A stretch of DNA of 64,000 bases from Bog-532 sp965277615 (lineage in GTDB: Bacteria > Actinomycetota > Actinomycetes > Streptosporangiales > Streptosporangiaceae): NCBI GenBank assembly GCA_965277615.1, contig CBDIDG010000006.1:3100001-3164000 (forward strand), written 5' to 3'. This document shows positions 40,671 to 49,265 of this stretch, piece after piece (the first letter of the stretch is position 1; each line of letters begins with the position of its first letter). The notes under the pieces are model-generated. The model did no database searches. It saw only the letters and a program-made list of their open reading frames with translations, and was not told where the DNA came from. The position numbers and the translations under genes are program-made.

Positions 40671-42418
40671 TGTTCGCCATCGCGATGGAACTGCTGTGTG
40701 GACGCTACACCGCCATGAAGTTCAATGACCGCACCCGGCCCGAGTGGCCGCCACACCCCGCTCGCCTTTTCTCCGCCATGGTCGCTGCCTGGGCCGACAT
40801 CGAGGAGCCCGACCCGGCCGAGCGAAGCGCTCTTCAGTGGCTTGAACAGCAAAACCCGCCCGCTATTTGCTGCAGCAAGGGGCGCGGCCGCCAGGTGGTG
40901 ACGCATTTCGTGCCGGTCAACGATCCCACCGCTCTGACCCGTGACATTTCCCGCACCTATGACGTGATAACCCGAGCTGCGGACGGGTTGCAGGAAGCAG
41001 AACGCTCGGGTGATGAGCGCAGCATCAGACGCGCGCGTACGGCCGTGGCGAAGGCCAGAGCTAAGGCAATCGCTGATGCAGCAGGTGCAGGGAAATCGAG
41101 TGGGCGTGAAAGCAGGAAAGTCATAACAGGCGCCCTAGAGGTGCTGCCAGAAAACCGGGGCAAGCAGGGCCGCACCTACCCGACCATCATCCCGGATGAA
41201 TCCACCGTCTGGTTTGCCTGGCCTGACGCCGAACCCAATAAGCAGCAGCGAGACGCGCTTGACGAGCTGCTCAGCCGGGTTGCCCGGATCGGCCATTCCT
41301 CGACCCTGGTCGCGTGCCGCTGCGCCGATGAGGCACCGTCACCCACGTGGGTGCCTGTCCGGGCACCAAGCGGGACACGCGTACGGGTACCACGGGCCGG
41401 GCTCATCGATTACCTCGAGCGTGCTTTCGCATCACACGGCGGCGAAGAACCTCGAACGTTGCCGGCCGGGATGGCCTACTACCAACAGCCGCGTCCCCTA
41501 GCGCCGCGTCTGCGCACTCCCCTTCTGGGCGGCAATTGGTATGTCCTAGGGATCGCCGGGCGCCGTCTTCCGTCCTCGGTGCAAGCGCTTGCCATTGCGC
41601 GCGCCGCCCGAAACTCGCTTCTCGCCCATGGTGATCAGCCATCTCCCGAAATCTTGTCCGGGCACCAGCGTTCTAATGGAAGTAGTCCGACGCCGCCGCT
41701 GGAGCGGCCTCACCTGGCTGTGGTGCCGCTGCCGAACGTCGGGAACCGGTACAGCGACGGTGCCGTGTTCGGGATCGCGCTCATCCTCCCTGCTGATTGC
41801 CCCGACCAGGAGAAGGACGCAGTCGAGCGAGCAATCCAGTCCTGGTCGACGGCCGGGTTCGAGCTGCTGCTTCCTGCCCGGCCCGGCGGACCGTCTGTCA
41901 GGTTGACCCTGGAAGACCTCGGCGTTGACCAGGCCAGCGGTCTGCCAGGGTGGGTTGATGAGGCTCTGCCCGCCCGGCGCAAGACAACCACGCGAGATTA
42001 CTGGTGTCGGCCCGGGCGCCGCTGGCTGAGCGTCACGCCGATCGCGCTCGACCGGTTTCCGGGCAATCTCCGCAGCCGTACGCCATTGGCACGGGAGCGT
42101 GCCGAGGCCGAGGCGGCTGCCTCGGTCGCGCGGGCCTGCGTGTTCGCCGGGCTTGCGGATGCGCCAGGTCAGGTCCGCGTAAACATCCGGCTGGATCCAC
42201 CCCTAGTCGGCGTACCCGCCAGCCCTGGAGGCCGGCGCAGCTCGGGGCCGCGGCAGTTCCCCGGCTACCAGACCGGCAACCGTACGCCGCGAGCGTGCGT
42301 GCACGCCGAGATCGAGTTCACCGAGCCAGTGCGGGGACCGGTCCTGATCGGCGCTGGCCGCTACTTTGGCTATGGGCTGTGCCTTCCCCGCCACGGCGAG
42401 GACAGCAGGCCATCATGA
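40670..42418 (+). CDS. Type I-G (I-U) Cas5-Cas6 fusion protein Csb2
   Basis: 582 aa (GSU0054 family). The N-terminus LLCGRYTAMKFNDRTRPEWP followed by PHPARLFSAMVAAW is diagnostic. The C-terminal GPVLIGAGRYFGYGLCLP is the Gly-rich RAMP loop. Csb2 binds the 5' handle and cuts the repeat hairpin to make crRNA in this subtype. A His-containing C-terminal region is present, but I cannot assign the nuclease residues. Starts on the csb1 stop and overlaps cas3 by 4 bp. Confidence 0.92.
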   Translation: MFAIAMELLCGRYTAMKFNDRTRPEWPPHPARLFSAMVAAWADIEEPDPAERSALQWLEQQNPPAICCSKGRGRQVVTHFVPVNDPTALTRDISRTYDVITRAADGLQEAERSGDERSIRRARTAVAKARAKAIADAAGAGKSSGRESRKVITGALEVLPENRGKQGRTYPTIIPDESTVWFAWPDAEPNKQQRDALDELLSRVARIGHSSTLVACRCADEAPSPTWVPVRAPSGTRVRVPRAGLIDYLERAFASHGGEEPRTLPAGMAYYQQPRPLAPRLRTPLLGGNWYVLGIAGRRLPSSVQALAIARAARNSLLAHGDQPSPEILSGHQRSNGSSPTPPLERPHLAVVPLPNVGNRYSDGAVFGIALILPADCPDQEKDAVERAIQSWSTAGFELLLPARPGGPSVRLTLEDLGVDQASGLPGWVDEALPARRKTTTRDYWCRPGRRWLSVTPIALDRFPGNLRSRTPLARERAEAEAAASVARACVFAGLADAPGQVRVNIRLDPPLVGVPASPGGRRSSGPRQFPGYQTGNRTPRACVHAEIEFTEPVRGPVLIGAGRYFGYGLCLPRHGEDSRPS

Positions 42419-45378
42419 GCACCCTGGACACCTCTCACTTCCCCGCCTTCTTCGCCGCCGTCAATGCAGCCGACGGGTCGCCGGATCCGTTCCCGTGGCA
42501 GCAGGACCTGCTCGAACGGGTCGCTTCCACGGGTCGATGGCCTGACCTGCTTGACCTTCCGACAGCAACCGGCAAGACCGCCGTCATCGACATCGCCGTG
42601 TTCCTCATGGCACTGCGCGACGATGCGCCCCGCCGGGTCGTGTTCGTGATCGATCGGCGGGTGGTGGTTCAGCAGGCCGCCGTGCGGGCCCGCCGCCTGG
42701 CGGAGCGGCTGGCAGATAGCGACGATCCGGTAATTGAGACGGTCGCGCGGCGGCTGAGGCGGCTTACCGCGCAGGATGTTGATCCTGCGAGTCCGCCGTT
42801 GCAGTGGGCCGAACTACGAGGCGGCATCGTCCGCGATGAATCGTGGGCGCTGCGACCCGATGTCCCGGCGGTCCTCATCTCAACCGTTGACCAGGCCGGG
42901 TCCCGGCTGCTGTTTCGCGGGTACGGAATCAGCCAGAAAATGCGTCCCGTTCATGCCGGCCTGCTCGCCAACGACGTGCTGTTCCTGCTCGATGAGGTGC
43001 ACTTGGCCCAGCCGTTCGCGCGGACGCTTGGCATCATCGGCAGCCGCTACCGGCCACCGGGCGAGACTATGTTGCCGGACCGCTGGCAGGTAGCGGAACT
43101 TTCCGCCACGCCGGGGGAACCCACCTCGCGCCGCCTGGTGCACGGGCTCAGCGACCGTGACCACGATCCGGCGGTTGCGCCGCCGCTCGCGCGCCGACTT
43201 TCAGCACGCAAGCCTGCCACCAAGCGTGCAATACAAATCCGCGGCAAGGATGGCCCGGGCCGGAGACATGCTTTGGCGAGGGAAGCGGCGCAGTCCGCCC
43301 GGTCGATCATTTCCGCTGGCCAGCACCGGGTGGTCGGCGTGATCGTCAATCGGGTCGACACCGCACGACTGGTTTATGAGGAATTGAGCGGCGACCCCAC
43401 CGTTGACAGGTACCTGATCACCGGGCGCATGCGGCCGTTCGATCGCGATGACCTGCTCGCTCAGCTCACCCCACGCATTCGCACTGGACGCGCACGCCAC
43501 GCCGATGACGTGCCGGTGATCATTGTTGCCACTCAGTCGATCGAGGCCGGTGCCGACTTCGATTTCGATGCCCTCGTCACCGAATGCGCCAGTTACGACG
43601 CGCTGAAACAGCGGTTTGGCCGGGTAGACCGGGACGGCGTGCTGAGCGCCCGTAACACGCCGTCCAGCTCGGTGATCCTCGCGGTTGCCGACGATGTGAA
43701 GGACGGGTTCCAGGACCCGGTGTATGGGGCGGCCCTGGCTAAGACGTGGGCCTGGCTGCCGGGCGGAGAGTTCGACTTCGCGCGTTTGCAGCCAGACCCC
43801 GGCCTGGCGTCTGATCTTCTGGCGCCAACGCCCCTGGCGCCAGTACTGCTGCCAAGTCATCTCGACCGCTGGGTACAGACCTCCCCCTATCCCGACGCAG
43901 ACCCTGACGTGGCGCTATGGCTACACGGGCTGGCAGACAGCTCGGCCGATGTGAACGTCATCTGGCGGGCGGACCTGACGGAGACCTTGCTAACCGAGGA
44001 TGACGGCTTGTTGGCAGCGAACATGGTGAGCTCGTGCCGCCCGGCCTCGGGGGAGGCGATGGCAGTGCCTGTGCGCGCCGTACGTGCATGGCTCGCGGGC
44101 ACCGCTCCCGACACGCAAGGCGTCCCGGTTGCTGATGTTGAGGGCGCAGCAACGGACACTGACGCCAGCACAGTGCTGCGCGGCAATACTTCCATCAGGC
44201 CGGTCCTGAAGTGGCGCGGCGATGACACTTACGTCGCACAGCAGGTGCGCGACCTTGGCCCGGGCGACACCCTGGTGGTCCCATCCAGCTATGGCGGGAT
44301 CATGGCGCTCAACTGGGCTCCAGCAAGCCGTATCCCGGTAACCGACCTCGGCCATCGTGCCGCGGCCCTGCAGCGTCGCCAGGCCACCCTCCGCCTTCAC
44401 CAGTCCGTGCTCGGGCAACTGCCAGGAAATCTCCCCCGGCTTCCTGATCCGGGGGCCGTCGACGCTGATGTCTACGCCGACGACCAGACCGTCATCAACC
44501 AGTGGCTGGCCACGGCGGTGGCCGTATCGAGCGGTGATGCCGCCACTGACCAGATCATCGCCTGGCTGCATCAGGACCCGCGGCCGATAATCCTGCGCGC
44601 GCCCCTGACGGACAATGCGATGTCTGGCGTGGCAATCTTCATAGTCACCTCCAAACGGCGCATGCCATTTCCGGCGGCGCGGGAATCGGCCGAGGACACC
44701 GTTGAGTATGAGCCGGAAACAAGCTCCTTCACCGGGTCACCCACCGGGCTGTTTGAGCATTTGGACGATACCGGGCAATGGGCCCGGTCCCTCGCGATCG
44801 CCTGCGGTCTGTCCGCTGCCTTGGCCGATGACCTCAAGCTGGCCGGGCGCCTCCACGACCTCGGTAAGGCTGACCCTCGATTCCAGGCCCTCCTGCGGAG
44901 GGGAATGGTCACCGGGGACGGGTTGCTCGCCAAGTCAGGCATCATGGCTAGCGACCGTGCGGAACGCGAGCGAGCCCGGCGGGAAGCAGGCTACCCGCGT
45001 GGCGGCGGTCACGAACTGCTCAGCGTGGCCTTGGCACAGGGCTCGTCGGCGCTTGCGGACTCGGCCACCGACTGGGACCTCGTTCTGTACCTGGTTGCCA
45101 GCCATCACGGCAGCTGTCGGCCTTTCGCGCCAGTTATCCGCGACCGCCATCCGCTCACAGTCACCGTCGGCCTTGACGGGCTGCGGCTGCAAGCCTCGAC
45201 GGCGACGGGGCTGGCGCGGGTCGATTCTGGGATCGCCGACCGGTTCTGGTCCCTGGTCCGCCGCTACGGGTGGTTTGGGCTCGCGTGGCTCGAAAGCATC
45301 CTCCGGCTCGCCGACCACAGAGCAAGCGCAGCAGAGCAAGCCGGCACCACGACCGCTGCAACGGAGGCCGCACGATGA
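42415..45378 (+). CDS. Cas3 helicase-nuclease with C-terminal HD domain
   Basis: 987 aa. An SF2 helicase comes first: motif I PTATGKTAV (about residues 47-55), motif II DEVH, motif III SAT, and motif VI QRFGRVDRDG (about 397-406). The HD nuclease is at the C-terminus (GRLHDLGKADPRFQ about 816-829, GGHELLS, ASHHGS), the order typical of type I-G/I-U and opposite to most Cas3 proteins. All motifs look intact, so target DNA degradation should be functional. ATGA overlaps tie it to csb2 and to the next gene. Confidence 0.93.
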   Translation: MSTLDTSHFPAFFAAVNAADGSPDPFPWQQDLLERVASTGRWPDLLDLPTATGKTAVIDIAVFLMALRDDAPRRVVFVIDRRVVVQQAAVRARRLAERLADSDDPVIETVARRLRRLTAQDVDPASPPLQWAELRGGIVRDESWALRPDVPAVLISTVDQAGSRLLFRGYGISQKMRPVHAGLLANDVLFLLDEVHLAQPFARTLGIIGSRYRPPGETMLPDRWQVAELSATPGEPTSRRLVHGLSDRDHDPAVAPPLARRLSARKPATKRAIQIRGKDGPGRRHALAREAAQSARSIISAGQHRVVGVIVNRVDTARLVYEELSGDPTVDRYLITGRMRPFDRDDLLAQLTPRIRTGRARHADDVPVIIVATQSIEAGADFDFDALVTECASYDALKQRFGRVDRDGVLSARNTPSSSVILAVADDVKDGFQDPVYGAALAKTWAWLPGGEFDFARLQPDPGLASDLLAPTPLAPVLLPSHLDRWVQTSPYPDADPDVALWLHGLADSSADVNVIWRADLTETLLTEDDGLLAANMVSSCRPASGEAMAVPVRAVRAWLAGTAPDTQGVPVADVEGAATDTDASTVLRGNTSIRPVLKWRGDDTYVAQQVRDLGPGDTLVVPSSYGGIMALNWAPASRIPVTDLGHRAAALQRRQATLRLHQSVLGQLPGNLPRLPDPGAVDADVYADDQTVINQWLATAVAVSSGDAATDQIIAWLHQDPRPIILRAPLTDNAMSGVAIFIVTSKRRMPFPAARESAEDTVEYEPETSSFTGSPTGLFEHLDDTGQWARSLAIACGLSAALADDLKLAGRLHDLGKADPRFQALLRRGMVTGDGLLAKSGIMASDRAERERARREAGYPRGGGHELLSVALAQGSSALADSATDWDLVLYLVASHHGSCRPFAPVIRDRHPLTVTVGLDGLRLQASTATGLARVDSGIADRFWSLVRRYGWFGLAWLESILRLADHRASAAEQAGTTTAATEAAR

Positions 45379-46349
45379 ACGAAGTGGATCTTCCGGCGCT
45401 GGAGGGGACCAACCCGTTGGGGTTCCTCGCCGCGCTCGGCGTCCTCGACGCGCTGACATCAGCGAATTCCGATGCGGCACTCCGGTGGACCGACGGACTG
45501 GTGCCCCATGCTGTAGTGGGCGGCGTCAGCGACCTTGACAAGCTCCTTGACGTAATCGACCGCGACCGGGAGATATGGCGTCATAGCGCCCTGCTCGATT
45601 TCCCGGAGGACTCGCCCCTACCCGATGCCAAGCCAGGCGCAGGACTGCTGCGGGGGTGGTTCGAAGCCGTGGCCGAACCGTATGACCACCGTGCTGACTC
45701 CGACCTCCTGTGCGCTCTTGTTGCCGAAGGGGCATTCGATGGCAACGCGAAGGCCAAACCGACTCACCTGCATTTCACCGCAGGACGGCAGCAGTTCCTT
45801 GCCATGGTCCGGTTGCTAGTGGCTGACGTTGGTCGCGAGCGGTTCCGGGAAGCGATTTGCGGGCCGTGGAGATACGACAGCTCCCTGCCGTCGCTATCCT
45901 GGGACGCTCGCGGCGAACGGGTATACGCAGTACGAGCAATCAATCCATCCAGGGAGCAACGACTCGGCGTTCCCGGATCAGACTGGCTGGCTTTCCGTGG
46001 GCTGATCTTCTATCCTGTTACCCGCACCATCAAAGGCTCCCTGCGGACAACGGCATGCGATCCGGAATGGAAACGCAGCGCCTTCCGGTGGCCGCTCTGG
46101 TCAGCGCCCTGCAGCCGCAACGTTGTCGGCTCGCTCGTCGCCGACACGACCTTGGTAGCGCGATCACGCCAAGCCCATCTGCGGCCACAGGACCTAGCCG
46201 CGCGTGGCATCTTGTCAGTACTTGAGGCACCGATCCGGCGAACCGATCAGGGCGGGTATGGCAGTTTCGGTGCCCCCGAAGTGCTCGCAAATAGTCTCTT
46301 CCACGACGGAACAGATGCAGAGGAGTCGGCAACGCAACCATCGTCCTAG
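45375..46349 (+). CDS. Short Cas8-like subunit of the type I-G system (csb3/Csx17-like)
   Basis: 324 aa. The N-terminus LPALEGTNPLGFLAALGVLDAL resembles the opening of Csb3 and Csx17, the large-subunit (Cas8) candidates of this subtype. The rest has no motif I can name. Csx17 is roughly twice this size and Csb3 nearer this size. The 4-bp overlap with cas3 shows it belongs to the operon. If it is the Cas8, the complex is compact; otherwise the system lacks a recognisable large subunit. No cas1, cas2 or cas4 follows. Confidence 0.7.
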   Translation: MNEVDLPALEGTNPLGFLAALGVLDALTSANSDAALRWTDGLVPHAVVGGVSDLDKLLDVIDRDREIWRHSALLDFPEDSPLPDAKPGAGLLRGWFEAVAEPYDHRADSDLLCALVAEGAFDGNAKAKPTHLHFTAGRQQFLAMVRLLVADVGRERFREAICGPWRYDSSLPSLSWDARGERVYAVRAINPSREQRLGVPGSDWLAFRGLIFYPVTRTIKGSLRTTACDPEWKRSAFRWPLWSAPCSRNVVGSLVADTTLVARSRQAHLRPQDLAARGILSVLEAPIRRTDQGGYGSFGAPEVLANSLFHDGTDAEESATQPSS

Positions 46350-46510
46350 CTGCCAGCACTGATTGCGGAACCACTCAGCGCTCACACGTAGGTCAGCACC
46401 CTTTTCTTGAACCTTGACAAGTCCATTCAGTGGTCCCCGTGGCCTCTGTCGGCGCTCGCTCGCATGCCGGACCGTTCGCGCAGTCCAGACGGCCCGAATT
46501 TGCGAGCCCT
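46350..46510 (+). promoter_or_regulatory. Leader of CRISPR array A
   Basis: This 160-bp stretch separates the last cas gene from the first repeat. The proximal 45 bp (46466-46510, ending GGCCCGAATTTGCGAGCCCT) is repeated in diverged form directly before array B, which marks it as the functional leader. Direction agrees with the cas operon. Confidence 0.7.
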
Positions 46511-48623
46511 GCTCCCGCCGGTCAAAGGCGGGCTTTTATTGTGGCGTGGTGATGCAGGCCCCGGTGCACGTATAGGGGACGCCATGCTCCCGCCCGTCAC
46601 AGCGGGCTCTATTGCGGACAGCAAGTCCCGACGGCGGGTACGCCGGTGACGATCCTGCTCCCGCTGGGCAACGGTGGGCTCTATTGCGGCTCATTTGGGT
46701 TGGGGGATGTTCGTGGCCCGCATCCCGCCTTCTCCCGCCGGTCAACAGCGGGCTCCATTGCGGCATCCCGGCGTACAGCAGTTTGTCGATCCCGTCGCCG
46801 CCTTTTCCTGCTGGTCAACGGCGGGCTCTATTGCGGCTACATCGCCTCCGTGGACAGTCATTCAACGTCGAACTACTTCCACCGGCCCGAAGCGGCCGGC
46901 TCCATTGCGGTGTGTTGTCGTCGACCGCGACCATTTCGAAGGCGTTGCTTCCACCGCCCGTAGCGGCCGGCTCCATTGCGGCATCCCCGACCGCCACGCG
47001 CCAGGCAGCGCGTTTGTGCTGCTCCCGCCGGTCAACGGCGGGCTCCATTGCGGCTCGAACACCAGGTATTCGGCGGCAGTGGAGACGTGGGCCTGCTCCC
47101 GCCAGTCAACGGCGGCCCCATTGCGGCTACGACACCGCCACGGCGCAGACGTACATCGCCGCCTGCTCCCGCCGGTCAACGGCGGGCTCCATTGCGGCAA
47201 CCAGATCGCGAGAATGCCGCGCTGGCCTGTCGAATGGTCATCCCGCCGATCAAAACGGGCTCCATTGCGGCTCGATCATGGCGATCGGATAGCCGTACAG
47301 CGGCGGCTGCTCCCGCCGGTCCACAGGAGGCTCCATGGCGGCGCGGTGCCGAACCGGGCGCTAGAGATCATGGCCAGCTGCTCCCGCCGATCGAAGGCGG
47401 GCTCTATTGCAGCTTGTCGACGTCGCCGTCCGAGCCTGGGACCAGCGAGCCTGCTCCCGCCGGTTCACGGCGGGCTCCATTGCGGCGCTTTCGCGAGCAT
47501 CAGGTCGAGCAGGATTTTCTTGATTCCCCGCCGGTTGACGGCGGCTCCATTGCGGTGCCTCGGTCAGCTTGACCTTCAGTGGCTGGAGGACCTCTGCTCC
47601 CGCCGATCGAAGGCGGCCTGCATTGCAGTGATGCCTAAACCTCGCAAACTTTGGAGCGCGAGGCACGATGCTGCCACCCATCGAAGGTGGCTCCATTGCG
47701 GCCCGGTGCACGACCTGGCGCACACCCGCAAAGCGCTGCTTCTTCCGCCGGTCAACGGCGGGCTCCATTGCGGCCCCTTGAGGATCCTGCTACCGGACGT
47801 AGCCGGGGCGCGCTCCCGTCCTTCGGCGGCGGGCTCCATTGCGGCGGCTCCTACGAAGTTCTGGAGGACACCGATTTCAGCCTGCTCCCGCCGGTCAACG
47901 GCGGGCACCATTGCGGCTTCCATGCCGGGTAATCAACCGGGCACTCGTCCCTCTGCTCCCGCCGGTCCACGGCGGGCTCTATTGCGGAACGCACGAGCGG
48001 GCCATGGCGATCATGGTGTCCGACCTTCTCCCGCCGGTCAACGGCGGGCTCTATTGCGGCCCGTTCCCGTCGGCCGCGTCGGACCCATAGTAGGTCTGCT
48101 GCCGCCGGTCCACGGCGGGCTCCATTGCGGCACGGCGTTGGCGTTCCAGCCGCTCTCCTGGTTCCGCCTGCTCCCGCCGGTCCACGGCGGGCTCCATTGC
48201 GGCCGGATCGGGTAGCCGAGGCCCTGCGTCAGCTGGACCTAGTCCTCCTACCTTTCACCGGCGGCCTCCATTGCGGCGGTGAGATCGAGCGGACCGCGTG
48301 CCAGCATCCATCCGGTGCTCCCGCCTTTCACCGGCGGGCTCCATTGTGGCAACGCCGAGGACCCGGCCACCGCGGCCACCTACTACGTGCTCCCGCCTTT
48401 CACCGGCGGGCTACATTGCGGCGGGATAATCACGTCCAGAAGCATTGTGTTCGTGCCGGGTGCTCCCGCCTTTCACCGGCGGGCTCCATTGCGGGGGTGA
48501 CAACAATATACGAGGTGCAAAAGCAGCGACGTGCTCTTGCACTCATCAGAGCATAAGCTCCGTTGTAGTCAGCTGCCGGTGCACGCAAATCATCCCGTCC
48601 TTATACGGCGGGCACCATTGCGG
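46511..48623 (+). CRISPR. CRISPR array A, 29 strongly diverged repeats
   Basis: Repeats are 32-34 bp with a core CCCGCCGGTCAACGGCGGG hairpin and a tail CTCCATTGCGG. Starts: 46511, 46586, 46657, 46731, 46804, 46878, 46949, 47021, 47095, 47165, 47239, 47309, 47380, 47453, 47524, 47596, 47670, 47741, 47812, 47884, 47955, 48027, 48098, 48170, 48244, 48317, 48389, 48462, 48591. Spacers are 38-41 bp; the last interval is 96 bp and holds a decayed repeat near 48532. The last five repeats share a different loop (TTTCACC or similar). Several repeats differ from the consensus at four or more positions, yet most retain the stem. Confidence 0.92.
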
Positions 48624-48707
48624 CTAGGTCCCGAATGTCCAGGATTGAATCGTGCCGAGCCAACGCTCTTGACTTGGGGTCTCAGTGCGATATTTCGCCG
48701 CCCGCAC

Positions 48708-48754
48708 GCTGGACTGTCCGCACAGTTCAGATGGCCCGAATATTGCAGGGCCCT
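48708..48754 (+). repeat. Second copy of the CRISPR leader end
   Basis: Ends TGGCCCGAATATTGCAGG then GCCCT directly before array B and aligns with 46466-46510 over its length at roughly 80 percent identity. Most differences are C/T or G/A transitions. Confidence 0.75.
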
Positions 48755-48933
48755 ACACCCGCCGGTCAATGGCGGGCTCCATTGCAGCATGCCGGCGTAC
48801 AGCAGCTTGTCGATCCTATTACCGCCTGTTCCTGCCGGTCAACGGCAGGCTCCATTGCGGCAAGCCGGCAGTCTGGTCGAAGAACATTCTCGGCGCCACG
48901 TGCTCCCGCCCATCACGGGCGGCCTCTATTCGG
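48755..48933 (+). CRISPR. CRISPR array B, three repeats
   Basis: Repeats start at 48755, 48828 and 48902 with spacers of 40 and 41 bp. The first spacer (48788-48827) matches spacer 4 of array A (46764-46803) at 34 of 40 positions. The middle repeat has CCTGCC/GGCAGG, an exact compensatory change. The last repeat has a shifted stem (CCGCCC/GGGCGG) and a shortened tail. Confidence 0.85.
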
Positions 48934-49218
48934 CGTACTCAGGCGGGTCGAGATTTCCAGTTTGAGGTTGGACCCGCAGGGCACCGCTAAAACTGGCCTG
49001 CTATTTGGCGGTACTGGGTGCGGACTGGATCGGTGTGGGCGCGGCCGGGGGCGATTGCGGCGATGCCCATCCCCGGCTTGGCCAGTGGCGTAACCGCTGG
49101 TGCTGCCCCATGAGCGCGCGTCCGGTCATGCTGTCCGGCGTTTGCGCTGAGGCTGTAGCTCGGAAGTCCATTCAATGACCAGTTGACGAGTCGCCTGATT
49201 TGGGCAGTGTTTGTTTGC
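48934..49218. other. Right end of the element without a clear gene
   Basis: About 285 bp between array B and attR. A weak 62-codon frame on the minus strand has no ribosome binding site and is not called. When the element is circular this segment lies just beyond the integrase and would supply its native stop at 49172-49174. Confidence 0.5.
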
Positions 49219-49250
49219 CATCCCTATGCTGCACAAAAGTGCCCCCAGCC
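49219..49250. other. attR of the integrated element
   Basis: The element-side half CATCCCTATGCTGCAC and chromosomal half GTGCCCCCAGCC are separated by AAAA. It is inverted relative to attL. Joining the two chromosomal halves gives GGCTGGGGGCAC, four bases, GTGCCCCCAGCC: a perfect 12-bp stem 16 bp past the stop of the gene at 49266. Confidence 0.85.
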
Positions 49251-49265
49251 CGGAAGTGCCGCGGC

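Larger units (their letters stand above)
31268..49250. mobile_element. Integrated conjugative-type element (AICE-like) carrying a CRISPR-Cas system
   Basis: About 18.0 kb bounded by recombinase half-sites (31268-31298 and 49219-49250). It contains a serine integrase at the left end, an FtsK/TraB-type translocase, a replication-relaxation-like protein, small membrane proteins, a GntR repressor, a block of large inverted repeats and a type I-G CRISPR operon with two arrays. Single-translocase transfer of double-stranded DNA is the rule in actinomycete AICEs, which fits. No relaxase or full type IV secretion genes are present. A canonical AICE replication initiator was not recognised. Confidence 0.85.

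Noticed and set aside
46674..48215. A 513-codon open frame across the array region
   Set aside because: It follows the CRISPR repeats. Repeat plus spacer is usually 71-74 bp, not a multiple of three, so the repeat is read in all frames; the frame stays open because the GC-rich sequence has few stops.
38777..48933. cas1, cas2 or cas4 near the CRISPR locus
   Set aside because: All long frames in the region are accounted for by csb1, csb2, cas3 and the Cas8-like gene; no integrase-like or Cas4-like motifs were seen.
48987..49175. Small minus-strand gene at the right end of the element
   Set aside because: TTG start, no ribosome binding site, low-complexity product; in the circle it would only trail the integrase stop.
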